From Candidatus Thiosymbion oneisti (GTDB taxonomy: Bacteria; Pseudomonadota; Gammaproteobacteria; Chromatiales; Chromatiaceae), in assembly GCF_900092655.1 (NCBI RefSeq), contig NZ_FLUY01000604.1, positions 1 to 36,805 of the forward strand: a stretch of 36,805 nt of DNA, given 5' to 3'. The stretch's first letter is position 1, and each line of letters opens with the position of its first letter. Below, piece after piece: positions 9,345 through 18,385 of the stretch. The notes beneath the pieces were generated by a model. It was given only the letters and a program-made list of their open reading frames with translations, searched no databases and was not told the origin of the DNA. The translations under genes were made by a program, and so were the position numbers.

Positions 9345-9484
9345 TTTTCTCGTTCCCATGCGCTGCGTGGGAACGCGGAAGCTCCGCGCCGCGGAGAGAA
9401 ACAGACCGGTGTCCACCATTGCGTATACAGGGAATTAAACCCGCCGGCTGTCCGGCATTATCTGGTGCGGTCCGAGAAGGCGTC
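9345..9484. repeat. Family B compound repeat, copy 2
   Basis: This is a direct repeat of 8984-9122 with a few substitutions. Its left side carries the 33-base unit AACTGGTCATCAGTCA... in tandem (9289-9354). The same unit, reversed, appears at about 36745-36790, linked to another family B end. Confidence 0.85.
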
Positions 9485-9497
9485 TACCCTGCTCCAA

Positions 9498-9704
9498 TCA
9501 CTCTGATTTCCCTGAGCTATCTCCTGGTTGTTCCGATCCACCGTCAGAACCCGACCCGGAACCACCACCATCTCCACTCTGTGCCGTCGGCACAGGTTCA
9601 GGCACTCGCTCGATGGGTGGGATGTTTGCACTGCATGGCTCTATGACAATATCACGGCGAATCGTAGGGGTGTTTGCGTTCTCTCCTTCGTCTTTCTTAC
9701 TCAT
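9498..9704 (-). CDS. Small hypothetical protein with Gly/Ser-rich tail
   Basis: The 68-residue product is polar, begins MSKKDEGENANTPTIRRD and ends in a low-complexity tail of glycine, serine and acidic residues. It has one cysteine and no signal or membrane segment. AGAGGTGAG lies about four bases before the ATG, which supports translation. It follows the membrane-protein gene by 28 bases on the same strand, so the two are probably one transcript. I do not recognise a family. The low-complexity tail makes a spurious frame possible, but the ribosome site and spacing argue for a real gene. Confidence 0.5.
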   Translation of the reverse strand: MSKKDEGENANTPTIRRDIVIEPCSANIPPIERVPEPVPTAQSGDGGGSGSGSDGGSEQPGDSSGKSE

Positions 9705-9732
9705 AATCTCACCTCTGAATCTGATGTTGAGC

Positions 9733-10179
9733 TTACAGTATATTGAGTATCACAAAAGCCATGATTGCTACTATTGCTATTCCAAATGATAATCCTGAGA
9801 TGTAATTCAAATACCTGTTTACATTTTCAAAAGTATTTTTTCTCTCGAACGCGTCTTCATTGCCGTCAATGTAATAATCCGCAGCATTTTTCAACTGAAC
9901 GGAAAGCGCCTTGTTACCGACCGGAAAGGCCGCTAATGATGTGATAATGCTTACAAGAAGAAGTACCCATCCGGTTATTATAAGCCACGTGTAATCAGAT
10001 GTTTTAAGTGGAATTATAGAGTGTATCGCTGTCAGGGAGAATCCTAGGGTAGCAGAAGAAAGCGTAAGGAGAGCCTTGTCGTAATTTTCGGTATTCGAGA
10101 GATCACGCTTGTGTATTTTATCACGATAACGAGCATACATTTCTCCGCGTTGCTCGTCACCGGTCCCTTGTCGCTTCAT
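9733..10179 (-). CDS. Small three-helix membrane protein, unknown function
   Basis: The 148-residue protein has a charged N-terminal 35 residues and two hydrophobic helices close together (ALLTLSSATLGFSLTAIHS and WLIITGWVLLLVSIITSL). A soluble acidic stretch (KNAADYYIDGNEDAFERKN) follows, then a C-terminal helix (ISGLSFGIAIVAIMAFVIL). The plan recalls small inner-membrane proteins found beside defence or toxin genes, such as SLATT-like proteins, but I cannot assign a family. GAAGG lies about eight bases before the ATG at 10179. The region is AT-richer than the surrounding core genes and lies between repeats and a toxin-antitoxin pair, which suggests accessory DNA. Confidence 0.65.
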   Translation of the reverse strand: MKRQGTGDEQRGEMYARYRDKIHKRDLSNTENYDKALLTLSSATLGFSLTAIHSIIPLKTSDYTWLIITGWVLLLVSIITSLAAFPVGNKALSVQLKNAADYYIDGNEDAFERKNTFENVNRYLNYISGLSFGIAIVAIMAFVILNIL

Positions 10180-10238
10180 CGTTCCCGACCTTCCCAGCCT
10201 TGGCTTGTTGCAGTGCTAAATCGCGCCCTTCCGGCTCT

Positions 10239-10300
10239 CGTTTTGGCATTCGATCGATGCGGTTCGCTATGCTCACCGCGTCCTGCACTCCCGGCACGGA
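10239..10300. repeat. Family D repeat overlapping the antitoxin 3' end
   Basis: The reverse strand reads CGGGAGTGCAGGACGCGGTG followed by AGC, then AGCGAACCGCATCG. This matches the copy at 19971-20044 (CGGGAGTGTAGGATGCGGTG) and related copies at 32933-33190. The TGA inside GCGGTGAGC is the stop codon of the antitoxin gene. Confidence 0.75.
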
Positions 10301-10515
10301 CGTAATGAGTTGTCCAGCTTATCCAGAACTGCCAGGCCCTTTTCAATAGAGCCTTTTGCAACTATCGCGCGAAACCGCGTTTCGGCATCGAATTCAGCAA
10401 TTGCTTGGGTCGAGAGTTCTTCCATGAGTTTGTTAATGCTGATGTGCTTGTGTTTCGCCAATGCCTTTAATCGCATATGCTTGTCATCAGGCAATCGCAC
10501 GGTCAAGGTTGCCAT
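10273..10515 (-). CDS. Ribbon-helix-helix antitoxin of a PIN-toxin pair
   Basis: The 80-residue protein begins MATLTVRLPDDKHMRLKALA and continues with HISINKLMEELS, a classical ribbon-helix-helix DNA-binding fold (residues 1-45). Such antitoxins neutralise the toxin and repress their own promoter. The gene starts one base after the toxin stop, with AGGAG before its ATG, so translation is probably coupled. The protein runs normally to about LAVLDKLDN, then ends in SLRPCRECRTR. That ending is encoded by a dispersed family D repeat, so the native C-terminus seems to have been replaced. Whether it still binds the toxin is uncertain, since antitoxins usually contact the toxin through their C-terminus. 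Confidence 0.85.
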   Translation of the reverse strand: MATLTVRLPDDKHMRLKALAKHKHISINKLMEELSTQAIAEFDAETRFRAIVAKGSIEKGLAVLDKLDNSLRPCRECRTR

Positions 10516-10516
10516 A

Positions 10517-10942
10517 TCATTCTCCTGTGAGAATTTCTTCAGGGGTTATTATCCGTATTCCCGGGAAGTTCAGTTCTGCATTTCTGAAGTCCCGCACATT
10601 GTTCGTGACAATCCATTGCGCATTTCCCGCCACAGCAAGCTCCAGCAGGCAGTTGTCGGCTTCGTCCGGCAGATTCGGGCGCCACAAGTAGTAAATCGGC
10701 ACCCATTCGCAAACCGAGCAAAATGCCTCAAGCAAATCCAATACGTCTTGTTTCGGTACAGGGCATCGATCTAAGACAGCTTTCCTCATCGACACCGCTT
10801 CGTATTCGGAGAACAAGGCATTTCCCAATAACGGTTGGTATTGACCCAAAAGGCATCGTCGCAGAATTTCCCGGTTTGGCCCTTCGTGGCCGATCAGAGC
10901 TGCCGTGAAAACGCTGGTATCAACAACAATTCGAGCTACCAT
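10517..10942 (-). CDS. PIN-domain toxin (putative ribonuclease)
   Basis: PIN-domain toxins are metal-dependent ribonucleases that stall growth when freed from their antitoxin. The 141-residue product begins MVARIVVDTSVFTAAL, with D8 as the first acidic ligand. Further acidic positions lie in FSEYE (46-48), LPDEADN (93-96) and TNNVRDF (D118), giving the expected PIN layout. It resembles the COG1569 group. The start at 10942 fits family N-termini. An in-frame ATG at 10996 would add 18 residues with no similarity. The toxin gene precedes the antitoxin by one base, the reverse of the commonest order. Confidence 0.88.
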   Translation of the reverse strand: MVARIVVDTSVFTAALIGHEGPNREILRRCLLGQYQPLLGNALFSEYEAVSMRKAVLDRCPVPKQDVLDLLEAFCSVCEWVPIYYLWRPNLPDEADNCLLELAVAGNAQWIVTNNVRDFRNAELNFPGIRIITPEEILTGE

Positions 10943-11571
10943 GGCCCGAATGATGGCACATATGCCATCAGATGCAAGATATAACAAGATCATCAAACCG
11001 TCCGTCGGGCAGCGCTGTCGGGTTCTGCCGGCTGCCCCTTGTGAGTGGCATTAGGCGAGCGATTTCCTATGCTCAATACGCTCACAATTTCTTGTGTTCT
11101 CCCCGCCCGCATCGAAAACGGCTTGCTGTGCGCTTCTGCGGCTCGACGATTCTGCCCCTGCCGGAAGCCGGCGACCGGTAGCTGGAAGTCAATGCCATTA
11201 AGTTAAATTTCGCGCTCGTCTCTACGCTCGGCGTAGGAGCAAGTGCGACAGTGCTTGGATTCTTCGAGTTGCCGTCCCTGGACGACTAGGTTCCGGGGTC
11301 CTACCCGGAACGACAGTGGAGTGGGTGCCCGGTATTCCATTCCCAGGCTCCCGCGTTATGGTAGTCACCAAGCCTGTCACTCCAGCTTGGATGCCGGAAT
11401 CCAGTTATCAGGGATGGCAGGTGGGAGGGCTTGCAACCTTCAATACAACCCCCAGATTCCATGCTCTCTGGGTCTCTGTGGTTCAACAGTAGGCCAGAGA
11501 TGCGGAGACTATTCGTGGTTCACCCCACCCCGGCCAAGCCACGAGGTTTCCTTTCAATAGGCACAGCTACA
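10943..11571. other. Gene-free stretch upstream of the toxin and downstream of gyrA
   Basis: No gene is supported. Weak open frames lack ribosome sites and sensible composition. The area includes repeat-like debris such as CCAGCTTGGATGCCGGAATC (near 11382). No serC or pheA follows gyrA, unlike some gammaproteobacteria. Confidence 0.55.
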
Positions 11572-14154
11572 CTAACCCTCGGAAGTCTCCCCTTCCCCGC
11601 CATTGCTGTCGCCATTAGCATCCCCATTGAGCCCCAAGATGCGCTCCACCCCGGCGAGTCGCTCGCCCCCGGCCAGGCTGATGAGCTTCACGCCCTGGGT
11701 GTTACGGCCCAGCACCGGGACCCCTTCCACCAGGGTGCGGACCAGGGTGCCGCCTTCGGTGATCAGCATGATCTCGTCTTCCGGGAGCACCAGAACGGCG
11801 CCGATCTGGTCCCCGTTGCGCTCGGAGGTGCTGATGGAGACCACACCCTTGGTGCCCCGTCCCTTGGTCGGGAAATCTTCGCTCGCGGTCCGCTTGCCGT
11901 AGCCCTTCTCCGTAACGGTCAGCACGGTCCCCGGCTCCGCCACCAGCATGGAGATCACCCGCTGTCCGGGTTCCAGCGTAATCCCACGCACACCGTGGGC
12001 GGTGCGGCCCATGGATCTGACCGCGCGCTCCTTGAACCGTACCGCCTTACCCGCCGAGGTGAACAACATGATGTCCCGTTCGCCGTCGGTAACGGCCACG
12101 CCTACCAGGTACTCGTCCTGTCGCAGATCGATGGCGATGATGCCGCGTGACAAGGGGCGCGAAAAGTCCTCGAGCGGCGTCTTCTTCACGGTGCCGACAC
12201 TGGTGGCCATGAAGACGAAATAGCCTTCCTCGTACTCGCGGATGGGCAGTACGGCACTGATGCGTTCGCCCTGCTCCAGCGACGGCAGCAGATTGACCAT
12301 GGGCCGTCCGCGCGCGGCGCGCCCGGCCTGGGGCAGCTCGTAAACCTTCAGCCAGTAAACCTTCCCGCGACTGGAAAAGCACAGCACGGTGTCGTGGGAA
12401 TTGGCGACGAAGAGCTTGTCGATAAAGTCTTCGTCCTTGGTGGTGGCGGCGGACCGACCCTTGCCCCCCCGCCGCTGGGCCTGGTATTGGCTCACCGGCT
12501 GCGCCTTGGCATACCCCGCATGGGACAGGGTGACCACTACGTCCTCCGGGGCGATCAGGTCCTCCAGGGTGAGATCCAGGTGATCGGTGAGGATCTCGGT
12601 CCGGCGCGCGTCCCCGTACTGGTCGCGGATGGCCTCCAGCTCCGCGCGGATGACCTGCATCAGGTGTTCAGGGTCGGATAGGATATCGAGTAGATCGGCG
12701 ATCTTGTTCAGAATCTCCTCGAACTCGCCGATGATCTTGTCCTGCTCCAGACCCGTGAGGCGATGCAGACGCAGGTCCAGGATGGCCTGGGCCTGGGCCT
12801 CGCTCAGGCGGTAACCATCCGCGCTCAGACCCAGGCCCTGGGCCAGATCGTCCGGCTTGGTCCGGTCGGCACCGGCCCGCTCCAGCATGGCGGACACGGC
12901 CCCCGGCCGCCACACGCGCGCCAGCAGTCCCGCCTTGGCCTCCTCCGGGTTGCCGGAGGCCCGGATGAGCGCGATGACCGCGTCGATGTTAGCCAGCGCC
13001 ACCGCCAGCCCTTCCAGCACATGGGCGCGCCTCCGGGCCTTGCGCAGCTCGAACAGGGTCCGCCTGACCACCACCTCCCGGCGGTGACGCAGGAAATACT
13101 CCAGCATCTGCTTGAGGTTGAGCAGCCGCGGCTGGCCGTCCACCAGGGCCACCATGTTGATGCCGAAGACCGTTTGCAGCTGGGTGTGCTGGTAGAGGTT
13201 GTTGAGCACCACGTCCGGGTAGTGGTCGCGCTTGAGCTCGATGACCACGCGCATGCCGTCCTTGTCGGATTCGTCGCGCAGTTCGGCGATGCCCTCCAGC
13301 TTCTTTTCCTTCACCAGCTCTCCCATGCGCTCCAGCATGCGGGCCTTGTTCACCTGGTAGGGAAGCTCGGTGATGATGATGGCCTCGCGGCCGCTCCGCT
13401 TCTCGGTCTCGGTGTGGGTGCGGGCGCGCAGATGGATGCGCCCGCGACCCGTGCGGTAGGCGGAGCGGATGCCCCGCGTCCCGTTGATGATGCCGGCGGT
13501 GGGGAAATCCGGTCCGGGGACATGCTCGATGAGCGCATCGACGCCCAGCTCCGGGTCGTCGATAATGGCCAGACAGGCGTTGACGATCTCGGTGAGATTA
13601 TGCGGCGGGATGTTGGTCGCCATGCCCACCGCGATCCCCGCCGATCCGTTGACCAACAGGTTCGGGAAGCGGGCCGGCAGGACGGTCGGTTCCTGTTCGG
13701 AACCGTCGTAGTTGGGGATGAAGTCGACCGTCTCCTTGTCTAGGTCATCGAGCAGGGTGTGGGCGATGCGCGCCATGCGTATCTCGGTGTAACGCATGGC
13801 CGCCGGGGCATCCCCGTCCACCGAGCCGAAGTTGCCCTGCCCGTCCACCAGCAGGTAGCGCATGGAGAAATGCTGGGCCATGCGCACGATGGTGTCATAG
13901 ACCGCCGTGTCACCATGGGGGTGGTACTTACCGATGACATCGCCCACCACGCGCGCGGACTTTTTGTAGGGTTTGTTCCAGTCGTTGCTCAGCTCGCTCA
14001 TGGCATAGAGCACCCGGCGGTGGACCGGCTTGAGGCCGTCGCGCACGTCCGGCAGGGCCCTGCCGACGATCACGCTCATGGCGTAATCGAGGTAGGACTT
14101 GCGCATCTCGTCTTCCAGATTGACGGGCAGAACTTCTTTGGCGAACTCCGGCAT
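11572..14154 (-). CDS. gyrA: DNA gyrase subunit A
   Basis: GyrA is the breakage-reunion subunit of gyrase, which introduces negative supercoils with GyrB. The 860-residue product has the N-terminal winged-helix/tower region with catalytic Tyr122 in RYTEIRM and the quinolone-resistance region [10 protein letters not shown]. There residue 83 is threonine instead of the E. coli serine, and Asp87 is conserved. The GyrA box QRRGGKG lies at 560-566, followed by the C-terminal wrapping domain and an acidic tail. Everything is of normal length. The ATG at 14154 gives the usual N-terminus with [11 protein letters not shown]. It appears as a single gene flanked by repeat-rich gaps. Thr83 is natural in several bacteria and does not by itself mean resistance. 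Confidence 0.98.
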   Translation of the reverse strand: MPEFAKEVLPVNLEDEMRKSYLDYAMSVIVGRALPDVRDGLKPVHRRVLYAMSELSNDWNKPYKKSARVVGDVIGKYHPHGDTAVYDTIVRMAQHFSMRYLLVDGQGNFGSVDGDAPAAMRYTEIRMARIAHTLLDDLDKETVDFIPNYDGSEQEPTVLPARFPNLLVNGSAGIAVGMATNIPPHNLTEIVNACLAIIDDPELGVDALIEHVPGPDFPTAGIINGTRGIRSAYRTGRGRIHLRARTHTETEKRSGREAIIITELPYQVNKARMLERMGELVKEKKLEGIAELRDESDKDGMRVVIELKRDHYPDVVLNNLYQHTQLQTVFGINMVALVDGQPRLLNLKQMLEYFLRHRREVVVRRTLFELRKARRRAHVLEGLAVALANIDAVIALIRASGNPEEAKAGLLARVWRPGAVSAMLERAGADRTKPDDLAQGLGLSADGYRLSEAQAQAILDLRLHRLTGLEQDKIIGEFEEILNKIADLLDILSDPEHLMQVIRAELEAIRDQYGDARRTEILTDHLDLTLEDLIAPEDVVVTLSHAGYAKAQPVSQYQAQRRGGKGRSAATTKDEDFIDKLFVANSHDTVLCFSSRGKVYWLKVYELPQAGRAARGRPMVNLLPSLEQGERISAVLPIREYEEGYFVFMATSVGTVKKTPLEDFSRPLSRGIIAIDLRQDEYLVGVAVTDGERDIMLFTSAGKAVRFKERAVRSMGRTAHGVRGITLEPGQRVISMLVAEPGTVLTVTEKGYGKRTASEDFPTKGRGTKGVVSISTSERNGDQIGAVLVLPEDEIMLITEGGTLVRTLVEGVPVLGRNTQGVKLISLAGGERLAGVERILGLNGDANGDSNGGEGETSEG

Positions 14155-14948
14155 GGATGTGGGAAACCGAGGTGAGGGGCCGATTTACTAAGAAGATCGA
14201 AAGTAATGCCAGGTTCGCTCCCTCGCCTCCCTTAAGGTAGGGTGTCGCAAAAGGCACCGATCTTTCGCCCTTTGACCCCCTCTCCCCAAGCCTCCTCACT
14301 GCGCTCGGCGCGGGCTCTCTCCCGGCGGGAGACGAGCTTTTACGACACCCTCCTTAAGGAGAGAGAGTTAGAGCAGGTTGGGGTGAGGGGGGACCAATGG
14401 CTTTGGTTTCGATACGGTTAGTAAAATTGGCCTATTGTGTTGATTGGGAAAAGGAAAAATTATACCACGCAGCCGGTTCCGACCGCAGATATGATCACGC
14501 GGAGCGGTGCCCATGGCGACTCAGCCCGTAGGTTGGACAAAGCAAGCATCCATCAAACTGACCCCAAGGTTTCGGTCGTTCCGCGGAGCTTTCCGCATTG
14601 CGGTTGCTCGTTAGGATGCACCCAGCGAAGCGTGCCCATCGATCCATCTCTGGCTCCCACGCTCCAGCGTGGGAGCAAGTCCGGACGCTCCAGCGTCATG
14701 AAACTTTGGCCGCTGGAACGGCCATACCTGCGTTCCCACGCTGGAGCGTGGGAACGAGCAGGGGTCGTCGGTTCGACCGCCGGCTCGGCAGTGCGCCTTT
14801 GCCCAACCTACCCGACTATCAAATCAAAGAAATAATCTGTGAAAATCTGCGTAATCTGCGGATCAAAAAATCTTTGCACCCTTTGCGGTTCAAAATCCCG
14901 ATCAGCCGAGGTCATGTTTTCGAGCGGCTTGATACCTGTTTGACCTGG
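14155..14948. other. Repeat-rich gap between gyrA and the SQR-like gene
   Basis: No gene is supported. It contains a family A element (14231-14358) and a tail (about 14359-14425) that matches 19384-19440 in reverse. Hairpins of the CTCCCACGCTCCAGCGTGGG type occur at about 14650-14760. An AT-rich stretch before 14940 may belong to the 3' side of the flavoprotein gene. Confidence 0.6.
14231..14358. repeat. Family A dispersed inverted repeat
   Basis: The arms are CTTAAGGTAGGGTGTCGCAA (left, from 14231) and a near-complementary right arm ending CCTCCTTAAG at 14358. They enclose the CCCTCTCCCC...CTCTCCCGGCGGGAG core seen in the other copies. Confidence 0.75.
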
Positions 14949-16076
14949 TCAGCGGTACTGGCGTAGGTATCGCCACTCGAAGCCACGCTTCAGCCAATGG
15001 AACAGGCGCATGGCGGGCAGCACCAGGTTGTGTTTTTCGTTGCGGGCCACCAGCATCCCCCGGTCGTGGGCATCGACGATACACAGGAGTTCCACCCGAT
15101 AGGTGGCGGTGGGTTGCCTTCCTGCCAGCTCGTCCGCCAGGTTTGCGGCTGCCGCCTTGGCCTGCAGGTCCGCCATATGGGCCTGCTTCGGCATCCACTC
15201 GGGTCCCGGAAAGCTGCCGGAATCCCCGGCCACATAGACCCGTTCCATACCATCCACGCGGCACTGCCGGTCGGCCTTGATGAAACCGCCTTCCGAACGC
15301 GGCAGGTCCGTGTTGTCGAACCATTGGCTCCCCGTCATGCCGGGTATGAACAGAATCAGATCGGCGTCCAATTCCCCCCCCTCGGTCATCACCCGCTGCG
15401 GAGCAAAGCCCTTGAGCTGGTGGCCGAGGTGGGTGCGGATCCCGCGCTTACCCATCTCCGCCAGTAACCCGGCAACGGCCTTGGGACCCAGGCGATTTCC
15501 CGGCTTCTCCGCCGGCGTGAAGAAGATCAATTCGAAGCGCTCGCGGCGGTTCTGCCGGCGCAGGTAGCTGTCGATCCCGAACAGGAACTCGAACAGAGGA
15601 CCGCCGCGCATGGCCGCGGGTTCCTTTGGATTACCCGCGAAGCCCATGGCGATGGTCCCGCCATCCATGCCTTGCAGCCGATCTCGAGTGCGCTGGGCGG
15701 CGGCGATGCCCTCGCAGGGTAGGATCATGTGCTCGCTGCCCGGCAGCTTCTTCATATAGCGACCGCCGGAGCCGATGATGAGGCCGTCGTTCTCGATCTC
15801 TCCCGCCGTGGTCTCCAAGACGCGACCGCCGTTACCAAGCCCCGTGACTTCCGCGGCTACGTGTTTTACGCCCATGCGCCGCAAGAAGGACTCGAGCGGG
15901 ATGCGCAGGTCGTCACCGGCGCGCAGACCCGTAGGGACCCAGATGAGACCCGGATAATAGACGAGCTCCGATCTGGGACTCACCAAGGTGAGCGCCGTCT
16001 CGGTGGCGGCTTTTCGCAGGGTTCGGACGGCGGTGAGCGCCGCAAAACCCGATCCGACAATAGTAACGCGTGGCAT
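14949..16076 (-). CDS. SQR-like FAD-dependent oxidoreductase
   Basis: The 375-residue flavoprotein belongs to the sulfide:quinone oxidoreductase / flavocytochrome c sulfide dehydrogenase superfamily. An FAD-binding GSGFAALTA motif (8-16), LVSPRSELVYYPGLIWVP (31-48), GSGGRYMKKLPG (102-113) and YVAGDSGSFP (281-290) fit this fold. True SQR uses redox cysteines at about 128, 160 and 356. Here cysteines are at 121, 272 and 332, and the middle position (around PAAMRGGPLFEF) has none, so sulfide oxidation is uncertain. The C-terminus is amphipathic and basic (HWLKRGFEWRYLRQYR), suggesting peripheral membrane binding. The ATG at 16076 places the FAD motif at the N-terminus as expected. No sulfur genes are adjacent. 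Confidence 0.8.
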   Translation of the reverse strand: MPRVTIVGSGFAALTAVRTLRKAATETALTLVSPRSELVYYPGLIWVPTGLRAGDDLRIPLESFLRRMGVKHVAAEVTGLGNGGRVLETTAGEIENDGLIIGSGGRYMKKLPGSEHMILPCEGIAAAQRTRDRLQGMDGGTIAMGFAGNPKEPAAMRGGPLFEFLFGIDSYLRRQNRRERFELIFFTPAEKPGNRLGPKAVAGLLAEMGKRGIRTHLGHQLKGFAPQRVMTEGGELDADLILFIPGMTGSQWFDNTDLPRSEGGFIKADRQCRVDGMERVYVAGDSGSFPGPEWMPKQAHMADLQAKAAAANLADELAGRQPTATYRVELLCIVDAHDRGMLVARNEKHNLVLPAMRLFHWLKRGFEWRYLRQYR

Positions 16077-16215
16077 GGTGAGCTCCAGAGATAGGGCTGT
16101 TGGTCGAGCTGGGATTGTATACCCGTTATTTTGTACGTAAGAACTAACTCTAGCGAGGCCTTGCCTCAGACCGACGAGGCGTGATCATCGCTATCTCGCT
16201 ATCGAAAACGGAACC

Positions 16216-16387
16216 GTGATCGTGATCGTAGTCGTAATCGGAGACGCAAGGCAAAGCGGGCCTGGAAAACCTGATGTCTACGGGTTTCGACCCGGCACCT
16301 GGCCGGGACCTCTGGATTCCACGATCTGCGAAAGTATTCTGTCTCTCCTACGGTGGCTTCGATCACGATCACGATCACGATCACGAC
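16216..16387. repeat. Inverted pair of GATCAC hexamer arrays
   Basis: The left array reads GTGATCGTGATCGTAGTCG on the plus strand (from 16216). The right array (16360-16387) is CGATCA repeated about four times. They are complementary in register and could form a long stem around a loop of about 120 bases. Confidence 0.8.
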
Positions 16388-16458
16388 AACGAGAGAGGTT
16401 AGACGGTTGCGAAATTTGACTCATTTGCACAAAATCTGGTCATTCAAGGAATCCTAGT

Positions 16459-16799
16459 GGCTCTTTATGGATTCTGGACTGTTCACGCTCATGGAAGGTA
16501 CTACCAGAGGTTTTGGAGTGCGGCGGCACCTTGACTTCAGTACCGACCGGAATCCGCGATGCCCGATGTCACCATAGCGTTGGCATGGAACACGGGCCCG
16601 CCGCCGCTTTGGATTTGGCGATGCATCCGTCTCCAACACCGGCTTTGCGGCCAGGGGAAAGCGCCGTCGCCGCGGCGCGCGTAGCGCTCAGAGCCCGGAT
16701 TCCCGGTCAACGCGGTTGCTATTCCCCGTCGCTGAGGTTCGATTCGGTCGCGCCGCTTTGCCGACGCACTCCAAAGCAGTCCGGAATCCATAAAGAGTC
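16459..16799. mobile_element. MITE-like TIR element, copy 1 (341 bp)
   Basis: Terminal inverted repeats of about 23 bases start GGCTCTTTATGGATTC at the left (16459) and GACTCTTTATGGATTC at the right (reverse strand from 16799). Flanks are ATCCTAGT (16451-16458) and ACTCTAGT (16800-16807), an imperfect 8-base target duplication (6 of 8). The interior has no transposase. The terminal GG and 8-base duplication resemble ISL3- or IS1595-like elements, but the parent is unknown. Confidence 0.75.
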
Positions 16800-17023
16800 A
16801 CTCTAGTAATGCCCGGTTGGCTCCCTCGCCCCCTTGGGGGAGAGAGCCTGCCCCGAGCACAGCGAGGGGGCCTGGGGAGAGGGGGGATCAATGGCTTTAT
16901 CAAGCAAAATCAATGGGTTGGTTTTTAGACAGCCTCTTAACCTAATGGCATTGGATTGGAAGGCCGGAGCAGGTCGTGTTAGCCTCCGCCCCATGCTCTT
17001 CAGCTTCCCGTCCCACCAGCCTC

Positions 17024-17320
17024 ATGAGCGCCGACGCCATTCTGCCCCAGCTCTTGGAGCTGATCTGTGACCTCTACGACGATTCGCAGGGCTTCCTGGA
17101 CCGCACCGACGATGCCCAGTTCTGGTACAACCGGGGTTATGCCAACGGCGTTATCCATGCCCTCCAACGCCTGGGATACACGCGACATGTGGCCGCGGCC
17201 CTTGAGCTGGACGTACAGGACCCGATCGCGGGCCATGAGGCCCTACCCTGGGGCAAGGCCTACCGTCATGGCTGGGAAATGGGGCGCAAAGAGACCTATG
17301 AAGTCATGGAGACCAGCTAA
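17024..17320 (+). CDS. Small conserved-looking hypothetical protein coupled to xthA
   Basis: The 98-residue soluble protein contains QLLELICDLYDDSQGFLD, YNRGYANGVIHALQRLGY and GKAYRHGWEMGRKETYEV. It is rich in helix-forming residues, with paired YNRGYANG and YRHGWEMG motifs that look like an internal duplication. No catalytic motif or family is recognised. The ATG at 17024 was preferred because the longer frame begins with low-similarity residues. The stop is three bases before xthA, so the two are very probably co-transcribed, which hints at a DNA-repair link. Confidence 0.7.
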   Translation: MSADAILPQLLELICDLYDDSQGFLDRTDDAQFWYNRGYANGVIHALQRLGYTRHVAAALELDVQDPIAGHEALPWGKAYRHGWEMGRKETYEVMETS

Positions 17321-17323
17321 CCC

Positions 17324-18139
17324 ATGAAGATCGTCACCTTCAACATCAACGGCATTCGCGCCCGGCACCACCAATTGGAGGCGCTGAAGGCCCGGCATGA
17401 CCCGGATATCATCGGTCTCCAGGAAAGCAAGGTGGCCGACGACGCCTTTCCCCGCGAGGCGGTTGAGGCGCTGGGCTACCAACCCCACTACTTCGGCCAG
17501 AAATCCCATTACGGCGTCGCCCTGCTGAGCAAGCAGGCACCCCTGGAGGTCACCAAGGGCCTGCCCGACGACGCTGAAGACGCCCAGCGCCGCTTCATCA
17601 TGGGCCGCTATGCCTCACCGGACGGCCCTGAACTCACCCTGATCAACGGCTACTTCCCTCAGGGCGAGAACCGTGACCACCCGCTCAAGTTTCCCGCCAA
17701 ACAGAAGTTCTACGCCGACCTGACCGCCTTCGTCCGCGCCAGCTTTACGCCGGACCGGAACCTGGTGATCCTCGGCGACATGAACGTAGCGCCCCTGGAC
17801 CTCGACATCGGCATCGGCGCCGACAACGCCAAGCGCTGGCTGCGCACGGGCAAATGCAGCTTCCTGCCGGAGGAGCGGGAGTGGTTCACGACCCTGACCG
17901 ACTGGGGACTCCACGATGCCTACCGCGCACTTCACCCCCAAACCGATGACCGCTTCAGTTGGTTCGACTACCGCAGCCGGGGATTCGAACGCGATCCCAA
18001 GCGCGGCCTGCGCATCGACCTGATGCTGGTCACGGCGCCCCTGCGCGAGCGCCTGGTGGATGTCGATATCGACTACGAGATCCGCGGCATGGAGAAACCC
18101 TCCGACCACTGTCCGGTGTGGGCCAGTTTCGAGCTTTGA
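17324..18139 (+). CDS. xthA: Exodeoxyribonuclease III
   Basis: This is the major AP endonuclease of base-excision repair, also a 3'-5' exonuclease and phosphatase, in the Mg-dependent exonuclease-endonuclease-phosphatase fold. The 271-residue product shows NINGIRAR (8-15), LQESK with E34 as metal ligand, GYFPQGEN, the catalytic GDMNVAP, RIDLML and the C-terminal SDHCPVWA with the Asp-His pair. Length and motifs match the E. coli XthA class. The start at 17324 is the first residue of the conserved [10 protein letters not shown]. It sits three bases after the small upstream gene. Confidence 0.96.
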   Translation: MKIVTFNINGIRARHHQLEALKARHDPDIIGLQESKVADDAFPREAVEALGYQPHYFGQKSHYGVALLSKQAPLEVTKGLPDDAEDAQRRFIMGRYASPDGPELTLINGYFPQGENRDHPLKFPAKQKFYADLTAFVRASFTPDRNLVILGDMNVAPLDLDIGIGADNAKRWLRTGKCSFLPEEREWFTTLTDWGLHDAYRALHPQTDDRFSWFDYRSRGFERDPKRGLRIDLMLVTAPLRERLVDVDIDYEIRGMEKPSDHCPVWASFEL

Positions 18140-18385
18140 ACCGAGACCGGAAGATTTATCCGCAAATACACGCAAATGGATCAAAAACCATGACGATAAG
18201 ACATCTTGAAAATGGATGTTTTCACCAATCAAAAGGCTCTAACCCATTGATTATTGAGACATTCCATTGACGAAAACCGTATTTTTCAAGGTGCTCGATA
18301 GCGGATCGATTTCGACTGATTTGCGTTCATTTTCAGATGGTGGGCGCAGGGTCCGCTGCGTAGACCCTTTCCCTCAAGCAAGCTT

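Larger units (their letters stand above)
8812..9497. other. Repeat field between panB and the small membrane-protein pair
   Basis: No gene is supported. The stretch holds a degenerate family A copy (about 8895-8965), two family B compound repeats (8984-9122 and 9345-9484), a twice-used CGACATCTTGTCGG motif around 9203-9242, and a 33-base tandem duplication at 9289-9321 and 9322-9354. Open frames here are by-products of the repeats. Confidence 0.75.
16077..17023. other. Gene-free stretch with simple repeats and a TIR element
   Basis: No gene is supported. It contains two hexamer arrays in opposite orientation (16216-16240 and 16360-16387), a 341-base TIR element (16459-16799), a partial family A core (about 16825-16890) and a solo end of a second TIR family (16911-16938). 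Confidence 0.65.

Noticed and set aside
11243-11560. Possible small gene downstream of gyrA
   Set aside because: No ribosome site, unnatural composition and repeat debris in the frame.
12763-13743. Long plus-strand open frame opposite gyrA
   Set aside because: It is a GC-driven shadow of the gyrA coding strand, with low-complexity composition and no ribosome site.
16216-16387. CRISPR-like array
   Set aside because: The units are six bases with no spacers, so it is a simple-sequence repeat.
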